DNA of 64,000 bases from Marivirga arenosa (GTDB lineage Bacteria > Bacteroidota > Bacteroidia > Cytophagales > Cyclobacteriaceae), in the NCBI RefSeq assembly GCF_030503895.2, contig NZ_CP129970.2:2341001-2405000 (forward strand). The letters run 5' to 3'. Shown here in pieces: positions 1-8,143 of the stretch; within the stretch, counting starts at the first letter, position 1; every line of letters starts with the position of its first letter. Under the pieces are notes generated by a model, which searched no databases, was not told where the DNA came from, and saw only the letters and a list, made by a program, of their open reading frames with translations. The translations under genes were made by a program, and so were the position numbers.

Positions 1-631
1 CGCCAACTATGCCTGGATTATGCACATGCTTTCCAAGCTTTCCGAAAATGGAACAGCAGGATTTGTATTGGCCAATGGCTCTATGAGTTCCAATACCTCC
101 GGTGAAGGAGAATTGCGTAAAAGCATGATTGAAAATGATTTGGTGGACTGTATGATTGCCCTACCAGGACAACTCTTTTATACCACCCAGATTCCTGTTT
201 GTCTTTGGTTTATGACGAAAAATAAAAAGGAAGATAAGGAACGTGGTTACCGAAACCGAAAGGGTGAAACCTTATTCATAGATGCCCGCGAAATGGGAAC
301 TATGATTGACAGGGTGCATAAAGAATTAACTGATGAGGACATTGATAAGATTACCCAAACCTATCATGCCTGGAGAGGCGAAGAAAAGGACGGAGAATAC
401 GAAGATGTAGCTGGCTTCTGCAAAGCAGCAGATCTCGAAGAAATTAAAAAGAACGACTATGTACTCACACCCGGCCGCTATGTAGGCATGGCTGAAGTAG
501 AAGATGATGGTATCCCTTTCGAAGAAAAGATGGAAAATCTATCCAAGCAGCTTTATTCCCAAATGGAAGAAGGAGAAAAGCTGGATGAAGCTATTCGAAA
601 GAACTTAAAGATGTTGGGTTATGGGGAGTGA
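1..631 (+). CDS. hsdM: Type I restriction-modification DNA methyltransferase subunit HsdM, C-terminal part
   Basis: The gene enters from the left edge in frame 2, leaving 209 visible residues. HsdM is the N6-adenine methyltransferase subunit of type I restriction enzymes (M2S for modification, R2M2S for cleavage). The visible part has the family signature [19 protein letters not shown], then [22 protein letters not shown], of which the segment [16 protein letters not shown] is the strongly conserved post-catalytic block. The SAM-binding motif and the NPPY-type catalytic motif would lie upstream of the window, so catalytic competence cannot be judged. The C-terminal 60 residues are charged and helical, as expected for the part that contacts HsdS. 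The stop codon overlaps the hsdS start by 11 bases, so the two are translationally coupled. Confidence 0.93.
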   Translation, partial: ANYAWIMHMLSKLSENGTAGFVLANGSMSSNTSGEGELRKSMIENDLVDCMIALPGQLFYTTQIPVCLWFMTKNKKEDKERGYRNRKGETLFIDAREMGTMIDRVHKELTDEDIDKITQTYHAWRGEEKDGEYEDVAGFCKAADLEEIKKNDYVLTPGRYVGMAEVEDDGIPFEEKMENLSKQLYSQMEEGEKLDEAIRKNLKMLGYGE

Positions 632-1979
632 TTGGTTTGAAATAACATTGGAAGAGTATAGTGAAGTTTTATCAAGTAAAAGAATCTTTGTAAAAGATTA
701 TGTCCCAAATGGAATTCCCTTTTTTAGATCAAAAGAAGTAATTTATAGAGCTTTAGGAGAAAAAATCAATGCTGAACTTTACATATCGGAAGACAGATAT
801 TCTGAAATAAAATCTAAGTTTGGTAGTCCCAGTAAGGGGGATATTTTAATTTCTGCAGTAGGCAATAGGTCTGGAATTTCATGGGTAGTCCCCAATGATA
901 TGGATTTCTATTTTAAAGATGGAAATTTGATCTGGTTAAGAAATTTTTCCCCAGAATTGAATTCTACTTACCTAAGTTATTTTTTAAAATCGAGTACGGG
1001 GCAATTTATGCTTACCTCAAATATGATTGGGTCAGCTCAGAAGGCTCTGACTATATCAGGAATAAAGAAGCTTAATTTTAAAATACCCCCACTCTCAGAA
1101 CAAAAAGCCATTGCCCACATTCTCAGTACCTTAGACGATAAAATCGAGCTCAACCGTAAAATGAACGAGACTTTGGAGGAAATGGCACAAGCCCTATTTA
1201 AAAGTTGGTTTGTTGATTTTGACCCTGTACTTGATAAAGCTTTAACAGCAGGTTATGAAATCCCCGAACCCCTGCAAGCCAATGCAGAAAAGCGCATAGC
1301 TTTAGGCAACAAACGAAAACCACTCCCTGCTGAAATCGCAGACCTCTTCCCTGATAGCTTTACCTTCACCGAAGAACATGGCTGGATTCCTGAGGGGTGG
1401 GAAGTGAGTAATATTGGAAATGAATTTAATGTTACTATGGGACAATCTCCCCCTGGTTCTACATACAATGAAAATGGTGAAGGAATGCGATTTTTTCAAG
1501 GGAAGGCAGATTTTGGTTTCAGATATCCTACTGATCGAATTTATTGCTCTGAACCAAAACGATTTGCTAGTGAAGGCGATACTTTAATGAGTGTTCGCGC
1601 CCCTGTAGGTGATGTAAATATTGCCTTGCATGATTGTTCAATTGGAAGAGGCTTATGTGCAATTCGACATAAGTCATCGTCAAAATCGTATACTTATTAC
1701 TTTATGAAGCATAAGAAAGCTATTTTAGATAGCTATGAGTCTGGAGGTACTGTGTTTGGGAGTATTAATCAAAAACAGCTAAAGAGTCTTGATGCTTTCG
1801 GAAATATTGAATCTATAATATCTGCTTTTCATAAAATAGCTTCAAGTCAAGACGAAAAAATCGAGTTAAATTCAAAGGAGTTATTAATTCTTTCCCAAAC
1901 GAGAGATGCTCTTTTGCCTAAACTGATTTCTGGTGAGTTGAGATTGCCTGAGTTAGAAAATATTGTAGTACGAGCTTAG
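621..1979 (+). CDS. hsdS: Type I restriction-modification specificity subunit HsdS
   Basis: HsdS reads the bipartite target sequence through two target-recognition domains (TRDs) and scaffolds HsdM and HsdR. The 452 residues show the usual order: TRD1 (about 1-150), a conserved central helical region starting near [20 protein letters not shown] (about 155-260, with the family motif [12 protein letters not shown]), TRD2 (about 265-410) and a C-terminal helix ending in the typical [14 protein letters not shown] motif. The start ATG lies inside the end of hsdM. To the eye, TRD1 and TRD2 are A+T-rich, whereas the central part matches the more G+C-rich hsdM and hsdR. That mosaic fits TRD exchange by recombination. 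The protein looks full length and undisrupted. Confidence 0.93.
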   Translation: MGSDWFEITLEEYSEVLSSKRIFVKDYVPNGIPFFRSKEVIYRALGEKINAELYISEDRYSEIKSKFGSPSKGDILISAVGNRSGISWVVPNDMDFYFKDGNLIWLRNFSPELNSTYLSYFLKSSTGQFMLTSNMIGSAQKALTISGIKKLNFKIPPLSEQKAIAHILSTLDDKIELNRKMNETLEEMAQALFKSWFVDFDPVLDKALTAGYEIPEPLQANAEKRIALGNKRKPLPAEIADLFPDSFTFTEEHGWIPEGWEVSNIGNEFNVTMGQSPPGSTYNENGEGMRFFQGKADFGFRYPTDRIYCSEPKRFASEGDTLMSVRAPVGDVNIALHDCSIGRGLCAIRHKSSSKSYTYYFMKHKKAILDSYESGGTVFGSINQKQLKSLDAFGNIESIISAFHKIASSQDEKIELNSKELLILSQTRDALLPKLISGELRLPELENIVVRA

Positions 1980-2049
1980 GTATGAAAGGTACTAAAAACA
2001 TATAAATAATCTTATTTTTTAATAAATTGAAGAAAATAAAGTCAACCTA

Positions 2050-4476
2050 ATGATACAAACCGACATTAAATCCTTTTTACTTCAGTTAGCTAAAGATAAT
2101 TCAGATAACAAAATAGGTTTGCTTCTGGCTACTAATTATGAAAATTTCACACAGGAGAAAACAAAGGAAAAGCTATTTGAATTTATATTGGCTAAATATG
2201 AAGATATCCCTGAGAATATAAATCTAATTGAGCCTGATAAGGATTTAAGTCATGCTACGGAGGATCTGTTTGGCAAAGATTTTAGAATTCGTGGTGTGCA
2301 GTTAAGTAATCTAAGAGGTATCCCTGAAGAAGATTCAGATGGAGTTTCTTTTGGTATTGATTTTACAGATGGTGGAGAAAATAATAATGCTATTATTTTA
2401 GCTAATAATGGAGTTGGGAAGTCTTCAGTATTTGCAGCGCTGGAAATGGTCTATTCTCAAGAAATTGGTGAAAGGAAATTAAGACAATCTGAGATTCCTA
2501 GCTTAAAGGACTTTAATGAATATTTGGAAAGGTTTAATAGTGAAAATAAGCCAGAATGCACTGTTTTTACCAACTCAGGAAAATTTAATCTTACTAATCC
2601 AGTTTTTAAGAATAAATTGGATCTACAGAAATTTAAGCCGGCTAATCATTTTATCAGTGATTTTGATATCTACGCATTTGGACAAGTTGATTATGGCCCC
2701 AATGAAAAAAACAGTAATTCATTTCATAATATAACGGCTAGATCATTAGGTCTTTCTAATTTTCTTTCTCTAAAGGATCAATTGTTAAGTTTAAGAAATT
2801 ATAGAAGAAATAAGGAGAAAAAAGAATTTGAGAGTTTAGATAAAGAATTAGCAAAAAACGAACAGTTATTGAAAGAATCAAAACAAAAACTTTTTGATTT
2901 TCAAACTGAATTAGAGCAGTTAGAAAAGGGGGAATCTAAAATACCTGCGAAATCTAATGAATCGAAATCTAAACTACTTGATTACTCTCAAATCTCATTT
3001 GAATCTACTCAAAATGCTGATTTCTATTTGCAGATAATCGAGGACTATAGAAATCATCTTGTTGAATTTGAAGAAAAAAATTCAAATGTAAATTTGGTTA
3101 ATGAGAAATCATTCTTAGAACTAGGTAAACAGCTAATGAATGAGAACGATGACTGCCCTTTTTGTAAGAACTCTAATAGTTCACAAGATAAAATTTTACA
3201 ATTAGTAGAAGAGAGAATTTTGGATATTAAAAGTAAAGAATATTTATTGAATAGGTTATCTGAAAAACTCAAGGAAACCAGTCGATTTTTTCTAGACCTA
3301 TTTAAAACGATAAGGTTTATTTATTCAAGAGTTTCAATCGAGAGAGGTGACTTGTATTTTGATGAACTAAGGCCACTACAGGAAAAAGGTGAAAAAATAT
3401 ATATAAATCCTAAATTCATTGCAATTGCAGAGGATTTTGAACTATTCGAAAAGCTGGAATCATATGAAAATAGAAATAGTTTAAGAGTAAGTGACTTTGA
3501 AAATTTTAGAGCGACTTTAAATTGGATTGAAAAACTTAATTTAAAAGAGATTATAAAAAGTATTAGAGACTATTTAAATATAAGAAAGAAAAGCTTTGAG
3601 GACTTCTTACAGAATAAAGTAAATGCTGATAATGGTCTATTAGACGAAAAATATCAACTTAAAAAGGAAATAGAAACAATTTCGGTGCAAATAAAGGGAT
3701 TTGAAGACAAAAGAAATACCTTACCTGCACAGCTTGATTTAGCAAGGAATGAATATGAAAAAGTTAAAGAAATTAATTCTTCTTTAGAAAAGTATTTTCT
3801 TTATTATGATTCCGAGTTTTCTAAAATAATTTCCGAATCTTTTAAGCCACTCCAAGGGACTATTGAAGTAATAATGAAAGATTATTTAAAGGAGGAAAAT
3901 ATTGAAATTAAGATCAATATTCAAAAAATTATAACCCCAATAGAAAATGAGGCAATAGAAAAAGAAATAATTACTGCTACTTTAATTGATCAAAAAACTG
4001 GCAAATCAATTACCCCTGATAGATATTTTAACACATTTAGATATAAATTATTTTGTCTAATGGTAAGTCTAAGTTTGGCGTTAGCTAATCGTAAGATCTA
4101 TCAAGTTAATCTGCCGTTTGTCTTAGACGATTTATTTTCAAGTAGTGATTTTGTAAATAAAAATTCTTTCTCAAGATTCTTTTCGAAAATAATACTACTG
4201 TTTCAAGAGCATACTCCTGAAATGGATTTGCAGTTTATTTTATTTACTCATGACGATGTGATTTTTAGAAATGCTATGGACTCAATTACAGAAATTGCAT
4301 TAGGTGAGGAGAAAAGAAACTTAATTACAGAAACAAAAGTAGGTAGAATGTTCAAGCCAGAAGATAAGCCTTCAAAAACTTCCTTATTAGATGGGGAATA
4401 TGAATTCTGGAACCTATTCTATGAGTTGCCAAAAAATATTGACCAAAACCTAAAAAAAGAAGAGCATAATGTTTAG
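2050..4476 (+). CDS. SMC/RecF-like AAA (ABC-type) ATPase with coiled coils and a CxxC hook, candidate defence ATPase
   Basis: An 808-residue ATPase of the SMC/Rad50/RecF fold. After a roughly 75-residue N-terminal extension comes a RecF-like beta strand (FRIRGVQLSNLRG), then Walker A (NNGVGKSS, about 118-126). Two charged coiled-coil stretches (about 235-310 and 535-600) flank a middle region holding a single CPFC pair (about 368-371), reminiscent of a Rad50-type zinc hook. The C-terminal half supplies an ABC signature-like SLSLALANRK (about 672), Walker B FVLDD with a following serine-rich D-loop (about 690-700) and an H-loop FTHDD (about 731). No nuclease or other effector motif is visible. 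The stop overlaps the next gene by 8 bases, so the membrane protein is its likely partner. Its position between hsdS and hsdR suggests anti-phage defence. This is inferred from context, not shown. RloC, Septu PtuA and Lamassu LmuB are related architectures, but I cannot assign any of them. Confidence 0.8.
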   Translation: MIQTDIKSFLLQLAKDNSDNKIGLLLATNYENFTQEKTKEKLFEFILAKYEDIPENINLIEPDKDLSHATEDLFGKDFRIRGVQLSNLRGIPEEDSDGVSFGIDFTDGGENNNAIILANNGVGKSSVFAALEMVYSQEIGERKLRQSEIPSLKDFNEYLERFNSENKPECTVFTNSGKFNLTNPVFKNKLDLQKFKPANHFISDFDIYAFGQVDYGPNEKNSNSFHNITARSLGLSNFLSLKDQLLSLRNYRRNKEKKEFESLDKELAKNEQLLKESKQKLFDFQTELEQLEKGESKIPAKSNESKSKLLDYSQISFESTQNADFYLQIIEDYRNHLVEFEEKNSNVNLVNEKSFLELGKQLMNENDDCPFCKNSNSSQDKILQLVEERILDIKSKEYLLNRLSEKLKETSRFFLDLFKTIRFIYSRVSIERGDLYFDELRPLQEKGEKIYINPKFIAIAEDFELFEKLESYENRNSLRVSDFENFRATLNWIEKLNLKEIIKSIRDYLNIRKKSFEDFLQNKVNADNGLLDEKYQLKKEIETISVQIKGFEDKRNTLPAQLDLARNEYEKVKEINSSLEKYFLYYDSEFSKIISESFKPLQGTIEVIMKDYLKEENIEIKINIQKIITPIENEAIEKEIITATLIDQKTGKSITPDRYFNTFRYKLFCLMVSLSLALANRKIYQVNLPFVLDDLFSSSDFVNKNSFSRFFSKIILLFQEHTPEMDLQFILFTHDDVIFRNAMDSITEIALGEEKRNLITETKVGRMFKPEDKPSKTSLLDGEYEFWNLFYELPKNIDQNLKKEEHNV

Positions 4477-5413
4477 AAATCTCAATATTATATTATTAGT
4501 TTTTTGTACGCTAGTGGTTTTATTGATATCCTTATTTTGGTACTTTCAACATAATCAGCTGAAAGAAATCAAACAAGAGTTTAGAGAGAAAAGTGAGGAG
4601 TTGGCGTCTCCTAAATGGCCTAACCCCTTTGATATCAATTTTAGAAATTTAAATGACAGCATTCTATTAATATCATATCTAGATGTGGAAAGAGTAAACA
4701 GACACATAGATGGGTTGAGAAGTGAAGTTAGAAATGAATCGAACAGAGCAGAAAGTATAATTGATAAAGATATTGATAGATTAAATCTTTATATGGCAGT
4801 AGGTATTGGATTTATGACGCTGTTAGGAGTGTTTGTTCCGGTATTGGTTAATATAACATCTACTCAAAATCTAAATAATGAAGTAAATAGCCTTAGAAAT
4901 CAATTCAGTGAATTTAACAATGATCGAGAAGATTTATCAAAGGGTATAAATAAAATTGAAGAATATTTAAAGATACAAAAGAAAGGATCTATTAACGAGG
5001 CAAATAATAAGTTACAAGCATCTATCGGTAGGTTTTATAATATGTGGCCTCTATATTTTAATAAAATTAATAGAGAGGATATAAATGCTAATGTTGTCAA
5101 CTTAATCGAAGACGTTATTGAAGCTCTTAAATTATGCGAGAGTCTGGATGATCACCTGATTAATAAGAACAGGTTTTTTATCAATAATGTAAATGATTTT
5201 ATACAGTTACTCGATACGGAAAAGACCAAGTTAAATATGGTATTCTCTCAGAGAAAGGACATTGAGGTAATAGATCATCTTATTGAATCACTAAAAGAGT
5301 TACTTAAATCAACACCAGAGAATGAATCAAAAAAATATGCGGATGTATTTAAAAACTTAAATAGGTTTAGGTCTCTTATAAGTGAAAGAGTTGTTGACTT
5401 TAAATCGAATTGA
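4469..5413 (+). CDS. Two-pass membrane protein coupled to the ATPase, unknown function
   Basis: I do not recognise this 314-residue protein. It has a hydrophobic segment at residues 4-25 and a second at about 108-128 (MAVGIGFMTLLGVFVPVLV). Between them is a charged, coiled-coil-like stretch of about 80 residues. A helical soluble tail of about 185 residues follows, with coiled-coil character at the start (NNEVNSLRNQFSEFNND). The ATG lies inside the end of the ATPase gene (8-base overlap), the usual sign of stoichiometric partners. Both genes are visibly more A+T-rich than hsdM and hsdR, suggesting they arrived together. A membrane partner for an SMC-like ATPase could be an abortive-infection effector or an anchor. 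That is inference only. Confidence 0.7.
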   Translation: MFRNLNIILLVFCTLVVLLISLFWYFQHNQLKEIKQEFREKSEELASPKWPNPFDINFRNLNDSILLISYLDVERVNRHIDGLRSEVRNESNRAESIIDKDIDRLNLYMAVGIGFMTLLGVFVPVLVNITSTQNLNNEVNSLRNQFSEFNNDREDLSKGINKIEEYLKIQKKGSINEANNKLQASIGRFYNMWPLYFNKINREDINANVVNLIEDVIEALKLCESLDDHLINKNRFFINNVNDFIQLLDTEKTKLNMVFSQRKDIEVIDHLIESLKELLKSTPENESKKYADVFKNLNRFRSLISERVVDFKSN

Positions 5414-5417
5414 AATT

Positions 5418-5579
5418 ATGCTTGAGGAAACACCAAAATCTGAAATTTTATTTAATGATCTGAGTGATTTTTTAAAATCAAATGAAATCCCATCCGTAAA
5501 GCAACAACCCAAAACCTTCTTAGAAATTGCCAGGCAGCCGCATTATGAGAATGTGATTTCTAATATCTATGCTTTTTAG
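5418..5579 (+). pseudogene. Truncated N-terminus of a PD-(D/E)XK nuclease family (PDDEXK_4-like) gene
   Basis: A 53-codon reading frame from the ATG at 5418 (an upstream ATG at 5382 overlaps the previous gene) ends at the TAG at 5577. Its last 20 residues, FLEIARQPHYENVISNIYAF, resemble the opening of PDDEXK_4-type nuclease proteins, where a sequence like FLEIxGxPHYENVxSNILAF is followed by several hundred residues with the catalytic core. Here the frame stops right after that motif, a few bases before the CTATGATT repeat element begins. The reading is that a third gene of the ATPase/membrane-protein operon was cut off by arrival of the repeat and cassettes. The family assignment rests on remembered consensus and one short motif, so it is moderate. 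An intact short peptide is the alternative. Confidence 0.55.
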
Positions 5580-5584
5580 GTGAT

Positions 5585-5840
5585 GGTCTTCAACTATGAT
5601 TTAAAATGATTAGAGGAATACTATGATTTTTTTACAATCACAGTCAATCATAAAGTCATTAACTATGATTTAAATGATTAAAAAGAATACTATGAATCTG
5701 TAACATCATAGCCAATCAAGAAACCAGAAAAATCATAGTTTAGATTAAAGGAATACTATGATTAGATGCAGACATCATAGTCCATCAGACAATCACATGA
5801 ATCATAGTTTAGACAAAGAGGAGCACTATGATTTTTGGTT
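5585..5840. repeat. Inter-cassette repeat element, copy 1, with tandem units of about 70 bp
   Basis: The whole gap 5580-5911 is non-coding and filled by this repeat. The left block (5585-5628) begins GTCTTCAACTATGATTT and ends GAATACTATGATT, so it holds two CTATGATT motifs. It is followed by further units of roughly 70 bp (about 5632-5702, 5702-5772, 5772-5840). Each holds a CATAG or CAGTC motif, a central core and a closing ACTATGA. The core is AACTATGATT in the first two units and its exact reverse complement AATCATAGTT in the last two. The left block recurs at 6359 and 7562. The tail to 5911 is A+T-rich leader for the next gene. Confidence 0.85.
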
Positions 5841-5911
5841 TTGAGATTAATTTTATAATATTTGAACATCATATTACATCATAAAATCAAAACCCATCAA
5901 AGTCAAAGTAA

Positions 5912-6313
5912 ATGGCAACAGAAATAAATAGTCGTTACGAAAATTCTGAATTAACAGGAAAAATTATAGGCTGCGCAATGGAAGTTCACCGACAAATGGG
6001 TAATGGGTTCCAAGAGGTGGTGTACCAAAGAGCATTATCTATTGAGTTAAATTTACAGAAACTCAATCATGTCAGAGAATTAGAGATGCCGTTGACTTAT
6101 AAAGGGGAGAATGTAGGCACAAGAAGAGTAGATTTTTTTGTGGAGGATAAAATTATGGTGGAAATAAAAGCCATCAAAGATTTGGAAGATGTGCATTTAG
6201 CACAAGCTATTAATTATTTAGAAGCTTATGGACTTGAAATTGGGTTGTTAATCAATTTTGGCAACACTTCCTTACAGTTTAAGCGAGTAATGAAGCCTGG
6301 TAAACGTGCATAA
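5912..6313 (+). CDS. GxxExxY protein (PDDEXK_3-like fold)
   Basis: A 133-residue member of the small GxxExxY family: the motif GNGFQEVVY (about 31-39) gives the name, and RVDFFVEDKIMVEIKAI (about 72-88) supplies the D...ExK pattern of a PD-(D/E)XK-like fold. The cellular role of the family is not established. Members are common in Bacteroidota, often as single genes in variable regions. The length is typical and no disruption is seen. It stands alone as a cassette, with the repeat element on both sides (5585-5840 and from 6359), so it is probably transcribed from its own leader or by read-through along the restriction locus. Confidence 0.88.
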   Translation: MATEINSRYENSELTGKIIGCAMEVHRQMGNGFQEVVYQRALSIELNLQKLNHVRELEMPLTYKGENVGTRRVDFFVEDKIMVEIKAIKDLEDVHLAQAINYLEAYGLEIGLLINFGNTSLQFKRVMKPGKRA

Positions 6314-6358
6314 TTTACCTTTAGCTTAATAATTGGGTTATGCATTTCATAGCCTAAT

Positions 6359-6530
6359 AGTCTTCAACTATGATTTGAAATGATTAAAAGAATACTATGA
6401 TTCATGGCCATTATAGCCCAACAAAAAAATCACAAAAATCATAGATTATACAGTGGGTGATTTTTTCATTTATAATTAAACCATTAATTTGCTTTTCATA
6501 GACTATCATCAATATAGCCAATTAAAGTTA
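6359..6530. repeat. Inter-cassette repeat element, copy 2
   Basis: Left block 6359-6402 matches copy 1: AGTCTTCAACTATGATTT then AAAAGAATACTATGATT. It continues with ATAGCCCAACA and AATCATAG (6437-6444) in inverted orientation, so the CTATGATT and AATCATAG arms can pair. The right block (about 6473-6501) reads TAATTAAACCATTAATTTG followed by CTTTTCATAG, matching the right block of copy 3 at 7617-7644. The element lies entirely between the GxxExxY and RhuM-type genes. Confidence 0.85.
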
Positions 6531-6570
6531 AAGGCCTTTGGATGTCAAAATCAATAAAGGCTACAAAATT

Positions 6571-7569
6571 ATGGAAAGCGAAATCCTCCTATACAAAAAT
6601 CAAGAAGGCAATATTAAGATAGATGTTGTCTTGCAGGAAGAAACAGTTTGGTTGACCCAAGACCAAATGGCTACTTTGTTTGGTAAAGGTAGAAGCACAG
6701 TGGCAGAGCATATTGCCAACGTGTTTGAAGAAGGCGAATTAGAGCAGAATCGAACTTGTCGGAAATTCCGACAGGTTCGAATGGAAGGCAGTCGTGAAGT
6801 GGAAAGAGACATTGACCACTACAATCTTGATGTAATTATATCAGTAGGTTATCGGGTAAAATCTGTTCAGGGTACACAATTCCGTATTTGGGCAACTCAG
6901 CGTTTGAAAGAATACATCGTCAAAGGCTTTGCTCTGAATGATGATCGCTTTAAGTCGGGTAATTCAATGAATTATTTCAATGAACTGCAAGAGCGTATTC
7001 GGGAGATACGCCTTTCAGAGAAATTCTTCTACCAAAAAATTAAAGACATTTACGCCACCAGTATAGATTATGACCCAAAAGACGAAAAAACCATTGAGTT
7101 TTTCAAAATCGTACAAAACAAATTGCTTTGGGCCATCAGTCAGCAAACTGCAGCTGAATTGGTGTATAGGAGAGTGGATGCCAGTTTGCCTTTAATGGGA
7201 ATGCTTTCTTATGACAAAAAACAGCAAGTCGCCATTAAAAAAGCAGAGGTAAGTATTGCAAAAAACTATCTGGAAGAAGATGAAATGAAGCTATTGGGTT
7301 TGCTGGTGGAGCAATATTTAGCATTTGCTGAAACCATGGCACAGCAGCAAACACCCATGTATATGAAAGATTGGATAGAGCGCCTAGATAGCATTTTACA
7401 ATTAAACGGCAGGGAGTTGCTTACCCATGCAGGTAAAATATCGCATAAAATGGCTTTGAAAAAATCTGATGAAGAGTATAAGAAATTTAAAAAGAAACAG
7501 AAAATCATAGAAAAAGAAGCCAGCCTAAAAGAATTGGAGGATGATATTAAAAAAATGAAAAAGTCTTAA
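6571..7569 (+). CDS. RhuM-type virulence-associated protein
   Basis: From the ATG at 6571 (preferred over an upstream in-frame TTG at 6538) the protein has 332 residues and starts MESEILLYKNQEGNIKIDV, the usual opening of the RhuM family. The N-terminal half carries WLTQDQMATLFGKGRSTVAEHI, of which TQDQMATLFGKGRSTV looks like a helix-turn-helix, and then YNLDVIISVGYRVKSVQGTQFR, whose core DVIISVGYRVKS is the family signature. The C-terminal half is helical and ends in a lysine-rich coiled coil. The molecular function of RhuM proteins is unknown. They frequently sit inside type I restriction loci, as here. The residues between the two motifs (NRTCRKFRQVRMEGS) are encoded by a 31-bp near-perfect palindrome. 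The stop codon lies inside the first bases of repeat copy 3. Confidence 0.88.
   Translation: MESEILLYKNQEGNIKIDVVLQEETVWLTQDQMATLFGKGRSTVAEHIANVFEEGELEQNRTCRKFRQVRMEGSREVERDIDHYNLDVIISVGYRVKSVQGTQFRIWATQRLKEYIVKGFALNDDRFKSGNSMNYFNELQERIREIRLSEKFFYQKIKDIYATSIDYDPKDEKTIEFFKIVQNKLLWAISQQTAAELVYRRVDASLPLMGMLSYDKKQQVAIKKAEVSIAKNYLEEDEMKLLGLLVEQYLAFAETMAQQQTPMYMKDWIERLDSILQLNGRELLTHAGKISHKMALKKSDEEYKKFKKKQKIIEKEASLKELEDDIKKMKKS
6750..6780. repeat. 31-bp near-perfect palindrome inside the RhuM-type gene
   Basis: Arms TCGAACTTGTCGGAA and TTCCGACAGGTTCGA flank a single central A, with one T/C mismatch. The arms are in the open reading frame and encode roughly RTCRKFRQVR. It is far more symmetric than coding sequence requires. 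Confidence 0.9.
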
Positions 7570-7670
7570 ACTATGATTTAAAATGATTTCAGGAATACTA
7601 TGATTTTTAATTTTCTAATTAAACTACTAATTTGGTTTTATAGTCCACCATAAAATTATAGTTAAAGACA
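7562..7670. repeat. Inter-cassette repeat element, copy 3
   Basis: Left block 7562-7605 repeats AGTCTTAAACTATGATTT and CAGGAATACTATGATT. The RhuM stop codon TAA is part of it. The right block 7617-7644 (TAATTAAACTACTAATTTG, then GTTTTATAG) matches copy 2, and AATTATAGTT near 7655 is a degenerate inverted arm. It ends about 10 bases before the start of the XRE gene. Confidence 0.83.
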
Positions 7671-7680
7671 AGAGAACAAC

Positions 7681-7968
7681 ATGAATACCGCAAGCGAAAA
7701 ATTATCTACATTATCAAAGCCTTCCAACTGGAAGGAAAAGCTGAACTACCAATTGGAAAATGAAGCTTGGTTAGATAAATCAGCAGATATTTCATTTTCT
7801 GTGCTTGAAGTTTTGGATGATTTAGGGGAAAGCCAAGCATGGCTTGCAGAACAATTAGGGCTAAGTAAGCAGTACGTAAGCCAAATTGTGAAAGGCAATG
7901 AAAACCTAAGCTTGAGTACAATCTTTAAACTACAGGAAGTTCTTGGTATTAGGTTGCTTGTGAAATAG
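7681..7968 (+). CDS. XRE-family helix-turn-helix regulator
   Basis: A 95-residue protein with a C-terminal Cro/CI-type helix-turn-helix: SQAWLAEQLGLSKQYVSQIVKG (about 52-73, the HTH core being LAEQLGLSKQYVSQI), followed by NLSLSTIFKLQEVLGI. The N-terminal 45 residues are helical and unassigned. Size and layout resemble HigA-type antitoxins, but no toxin gene lies on either side, so it is an orphan regulator here. It is the third single-gene cassette behind the CTATGATT element and is followed immediately by a strong hairpin terminator. Target sites are not identifiable. Confidence 0.85.
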   Translation: MNTASEKLSTLSKPSNWKEKLNYQLENEAWLDKSADISFSVLEVLDDLGESQAWLAEQLGLSKQYVSQIVKGNENLSLSTIFKLQEVLGIRLLVK

Positions 7969-7993
7969 TTAGATAACTCAATTCGAAAATGAA

Positions 7994-8029
7994 AAATGTC
8001 CAGTTTTTTAACTAAAAAACTGGACATTT
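7994..8029. terminator. Strong symmetric hairpin after the XRE gene
   Basis: Two perfect 16-base arms (AAATGTCCAGTTTTTT and its complement) around the loop AACT, 25 bases after the XRE stop. The long A and T tracts sit within the stem, so it could work in both directions. Confidence 0.8.
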
Positions 8030-8143
8030 ACAATAACCGAAAAGTCCGATTTCATTGCTTAATCTTCGTTAAAACATCATATTTATATTAATAAAAATAA
8101 TTCACCTTCCTCTTTTTTAAGTGATAGGTGAAATTTAGAATAT

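Noticed and set aside
2050-4476. RloC/PrrC anticodon nuclease
   Set aside because: The zinc-hook-like CPFC and the ABC motifs fit, but no Arg-Glu-His anticodon-nuclease pattern is visible and the C-terminus ends soon after the H-loop region.
5585-5840. CRISPR array
   Set aside because: Unit length is about 70 bp, the spacing between motifs is itself conserved and no unique spacers or cas genes are present.
6538-6570. TTG start for the RhuM-type gene
   Set aside because: The ATG at 6571 gives the conserved MESEILLYK opening.
5585-7670. Classical integron with attC sites
   Set aside because: No integron integrase gene is in the window and the repeats lack an obvious GTTRRRY core. The layout is similar but the sequence is not.
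7681-7968. Toxin-antitoxin system around the XRE regulator
   Set aside because: No toxin-like gene lies immediately on either side; the neighbours are a repeat element and a terminator.
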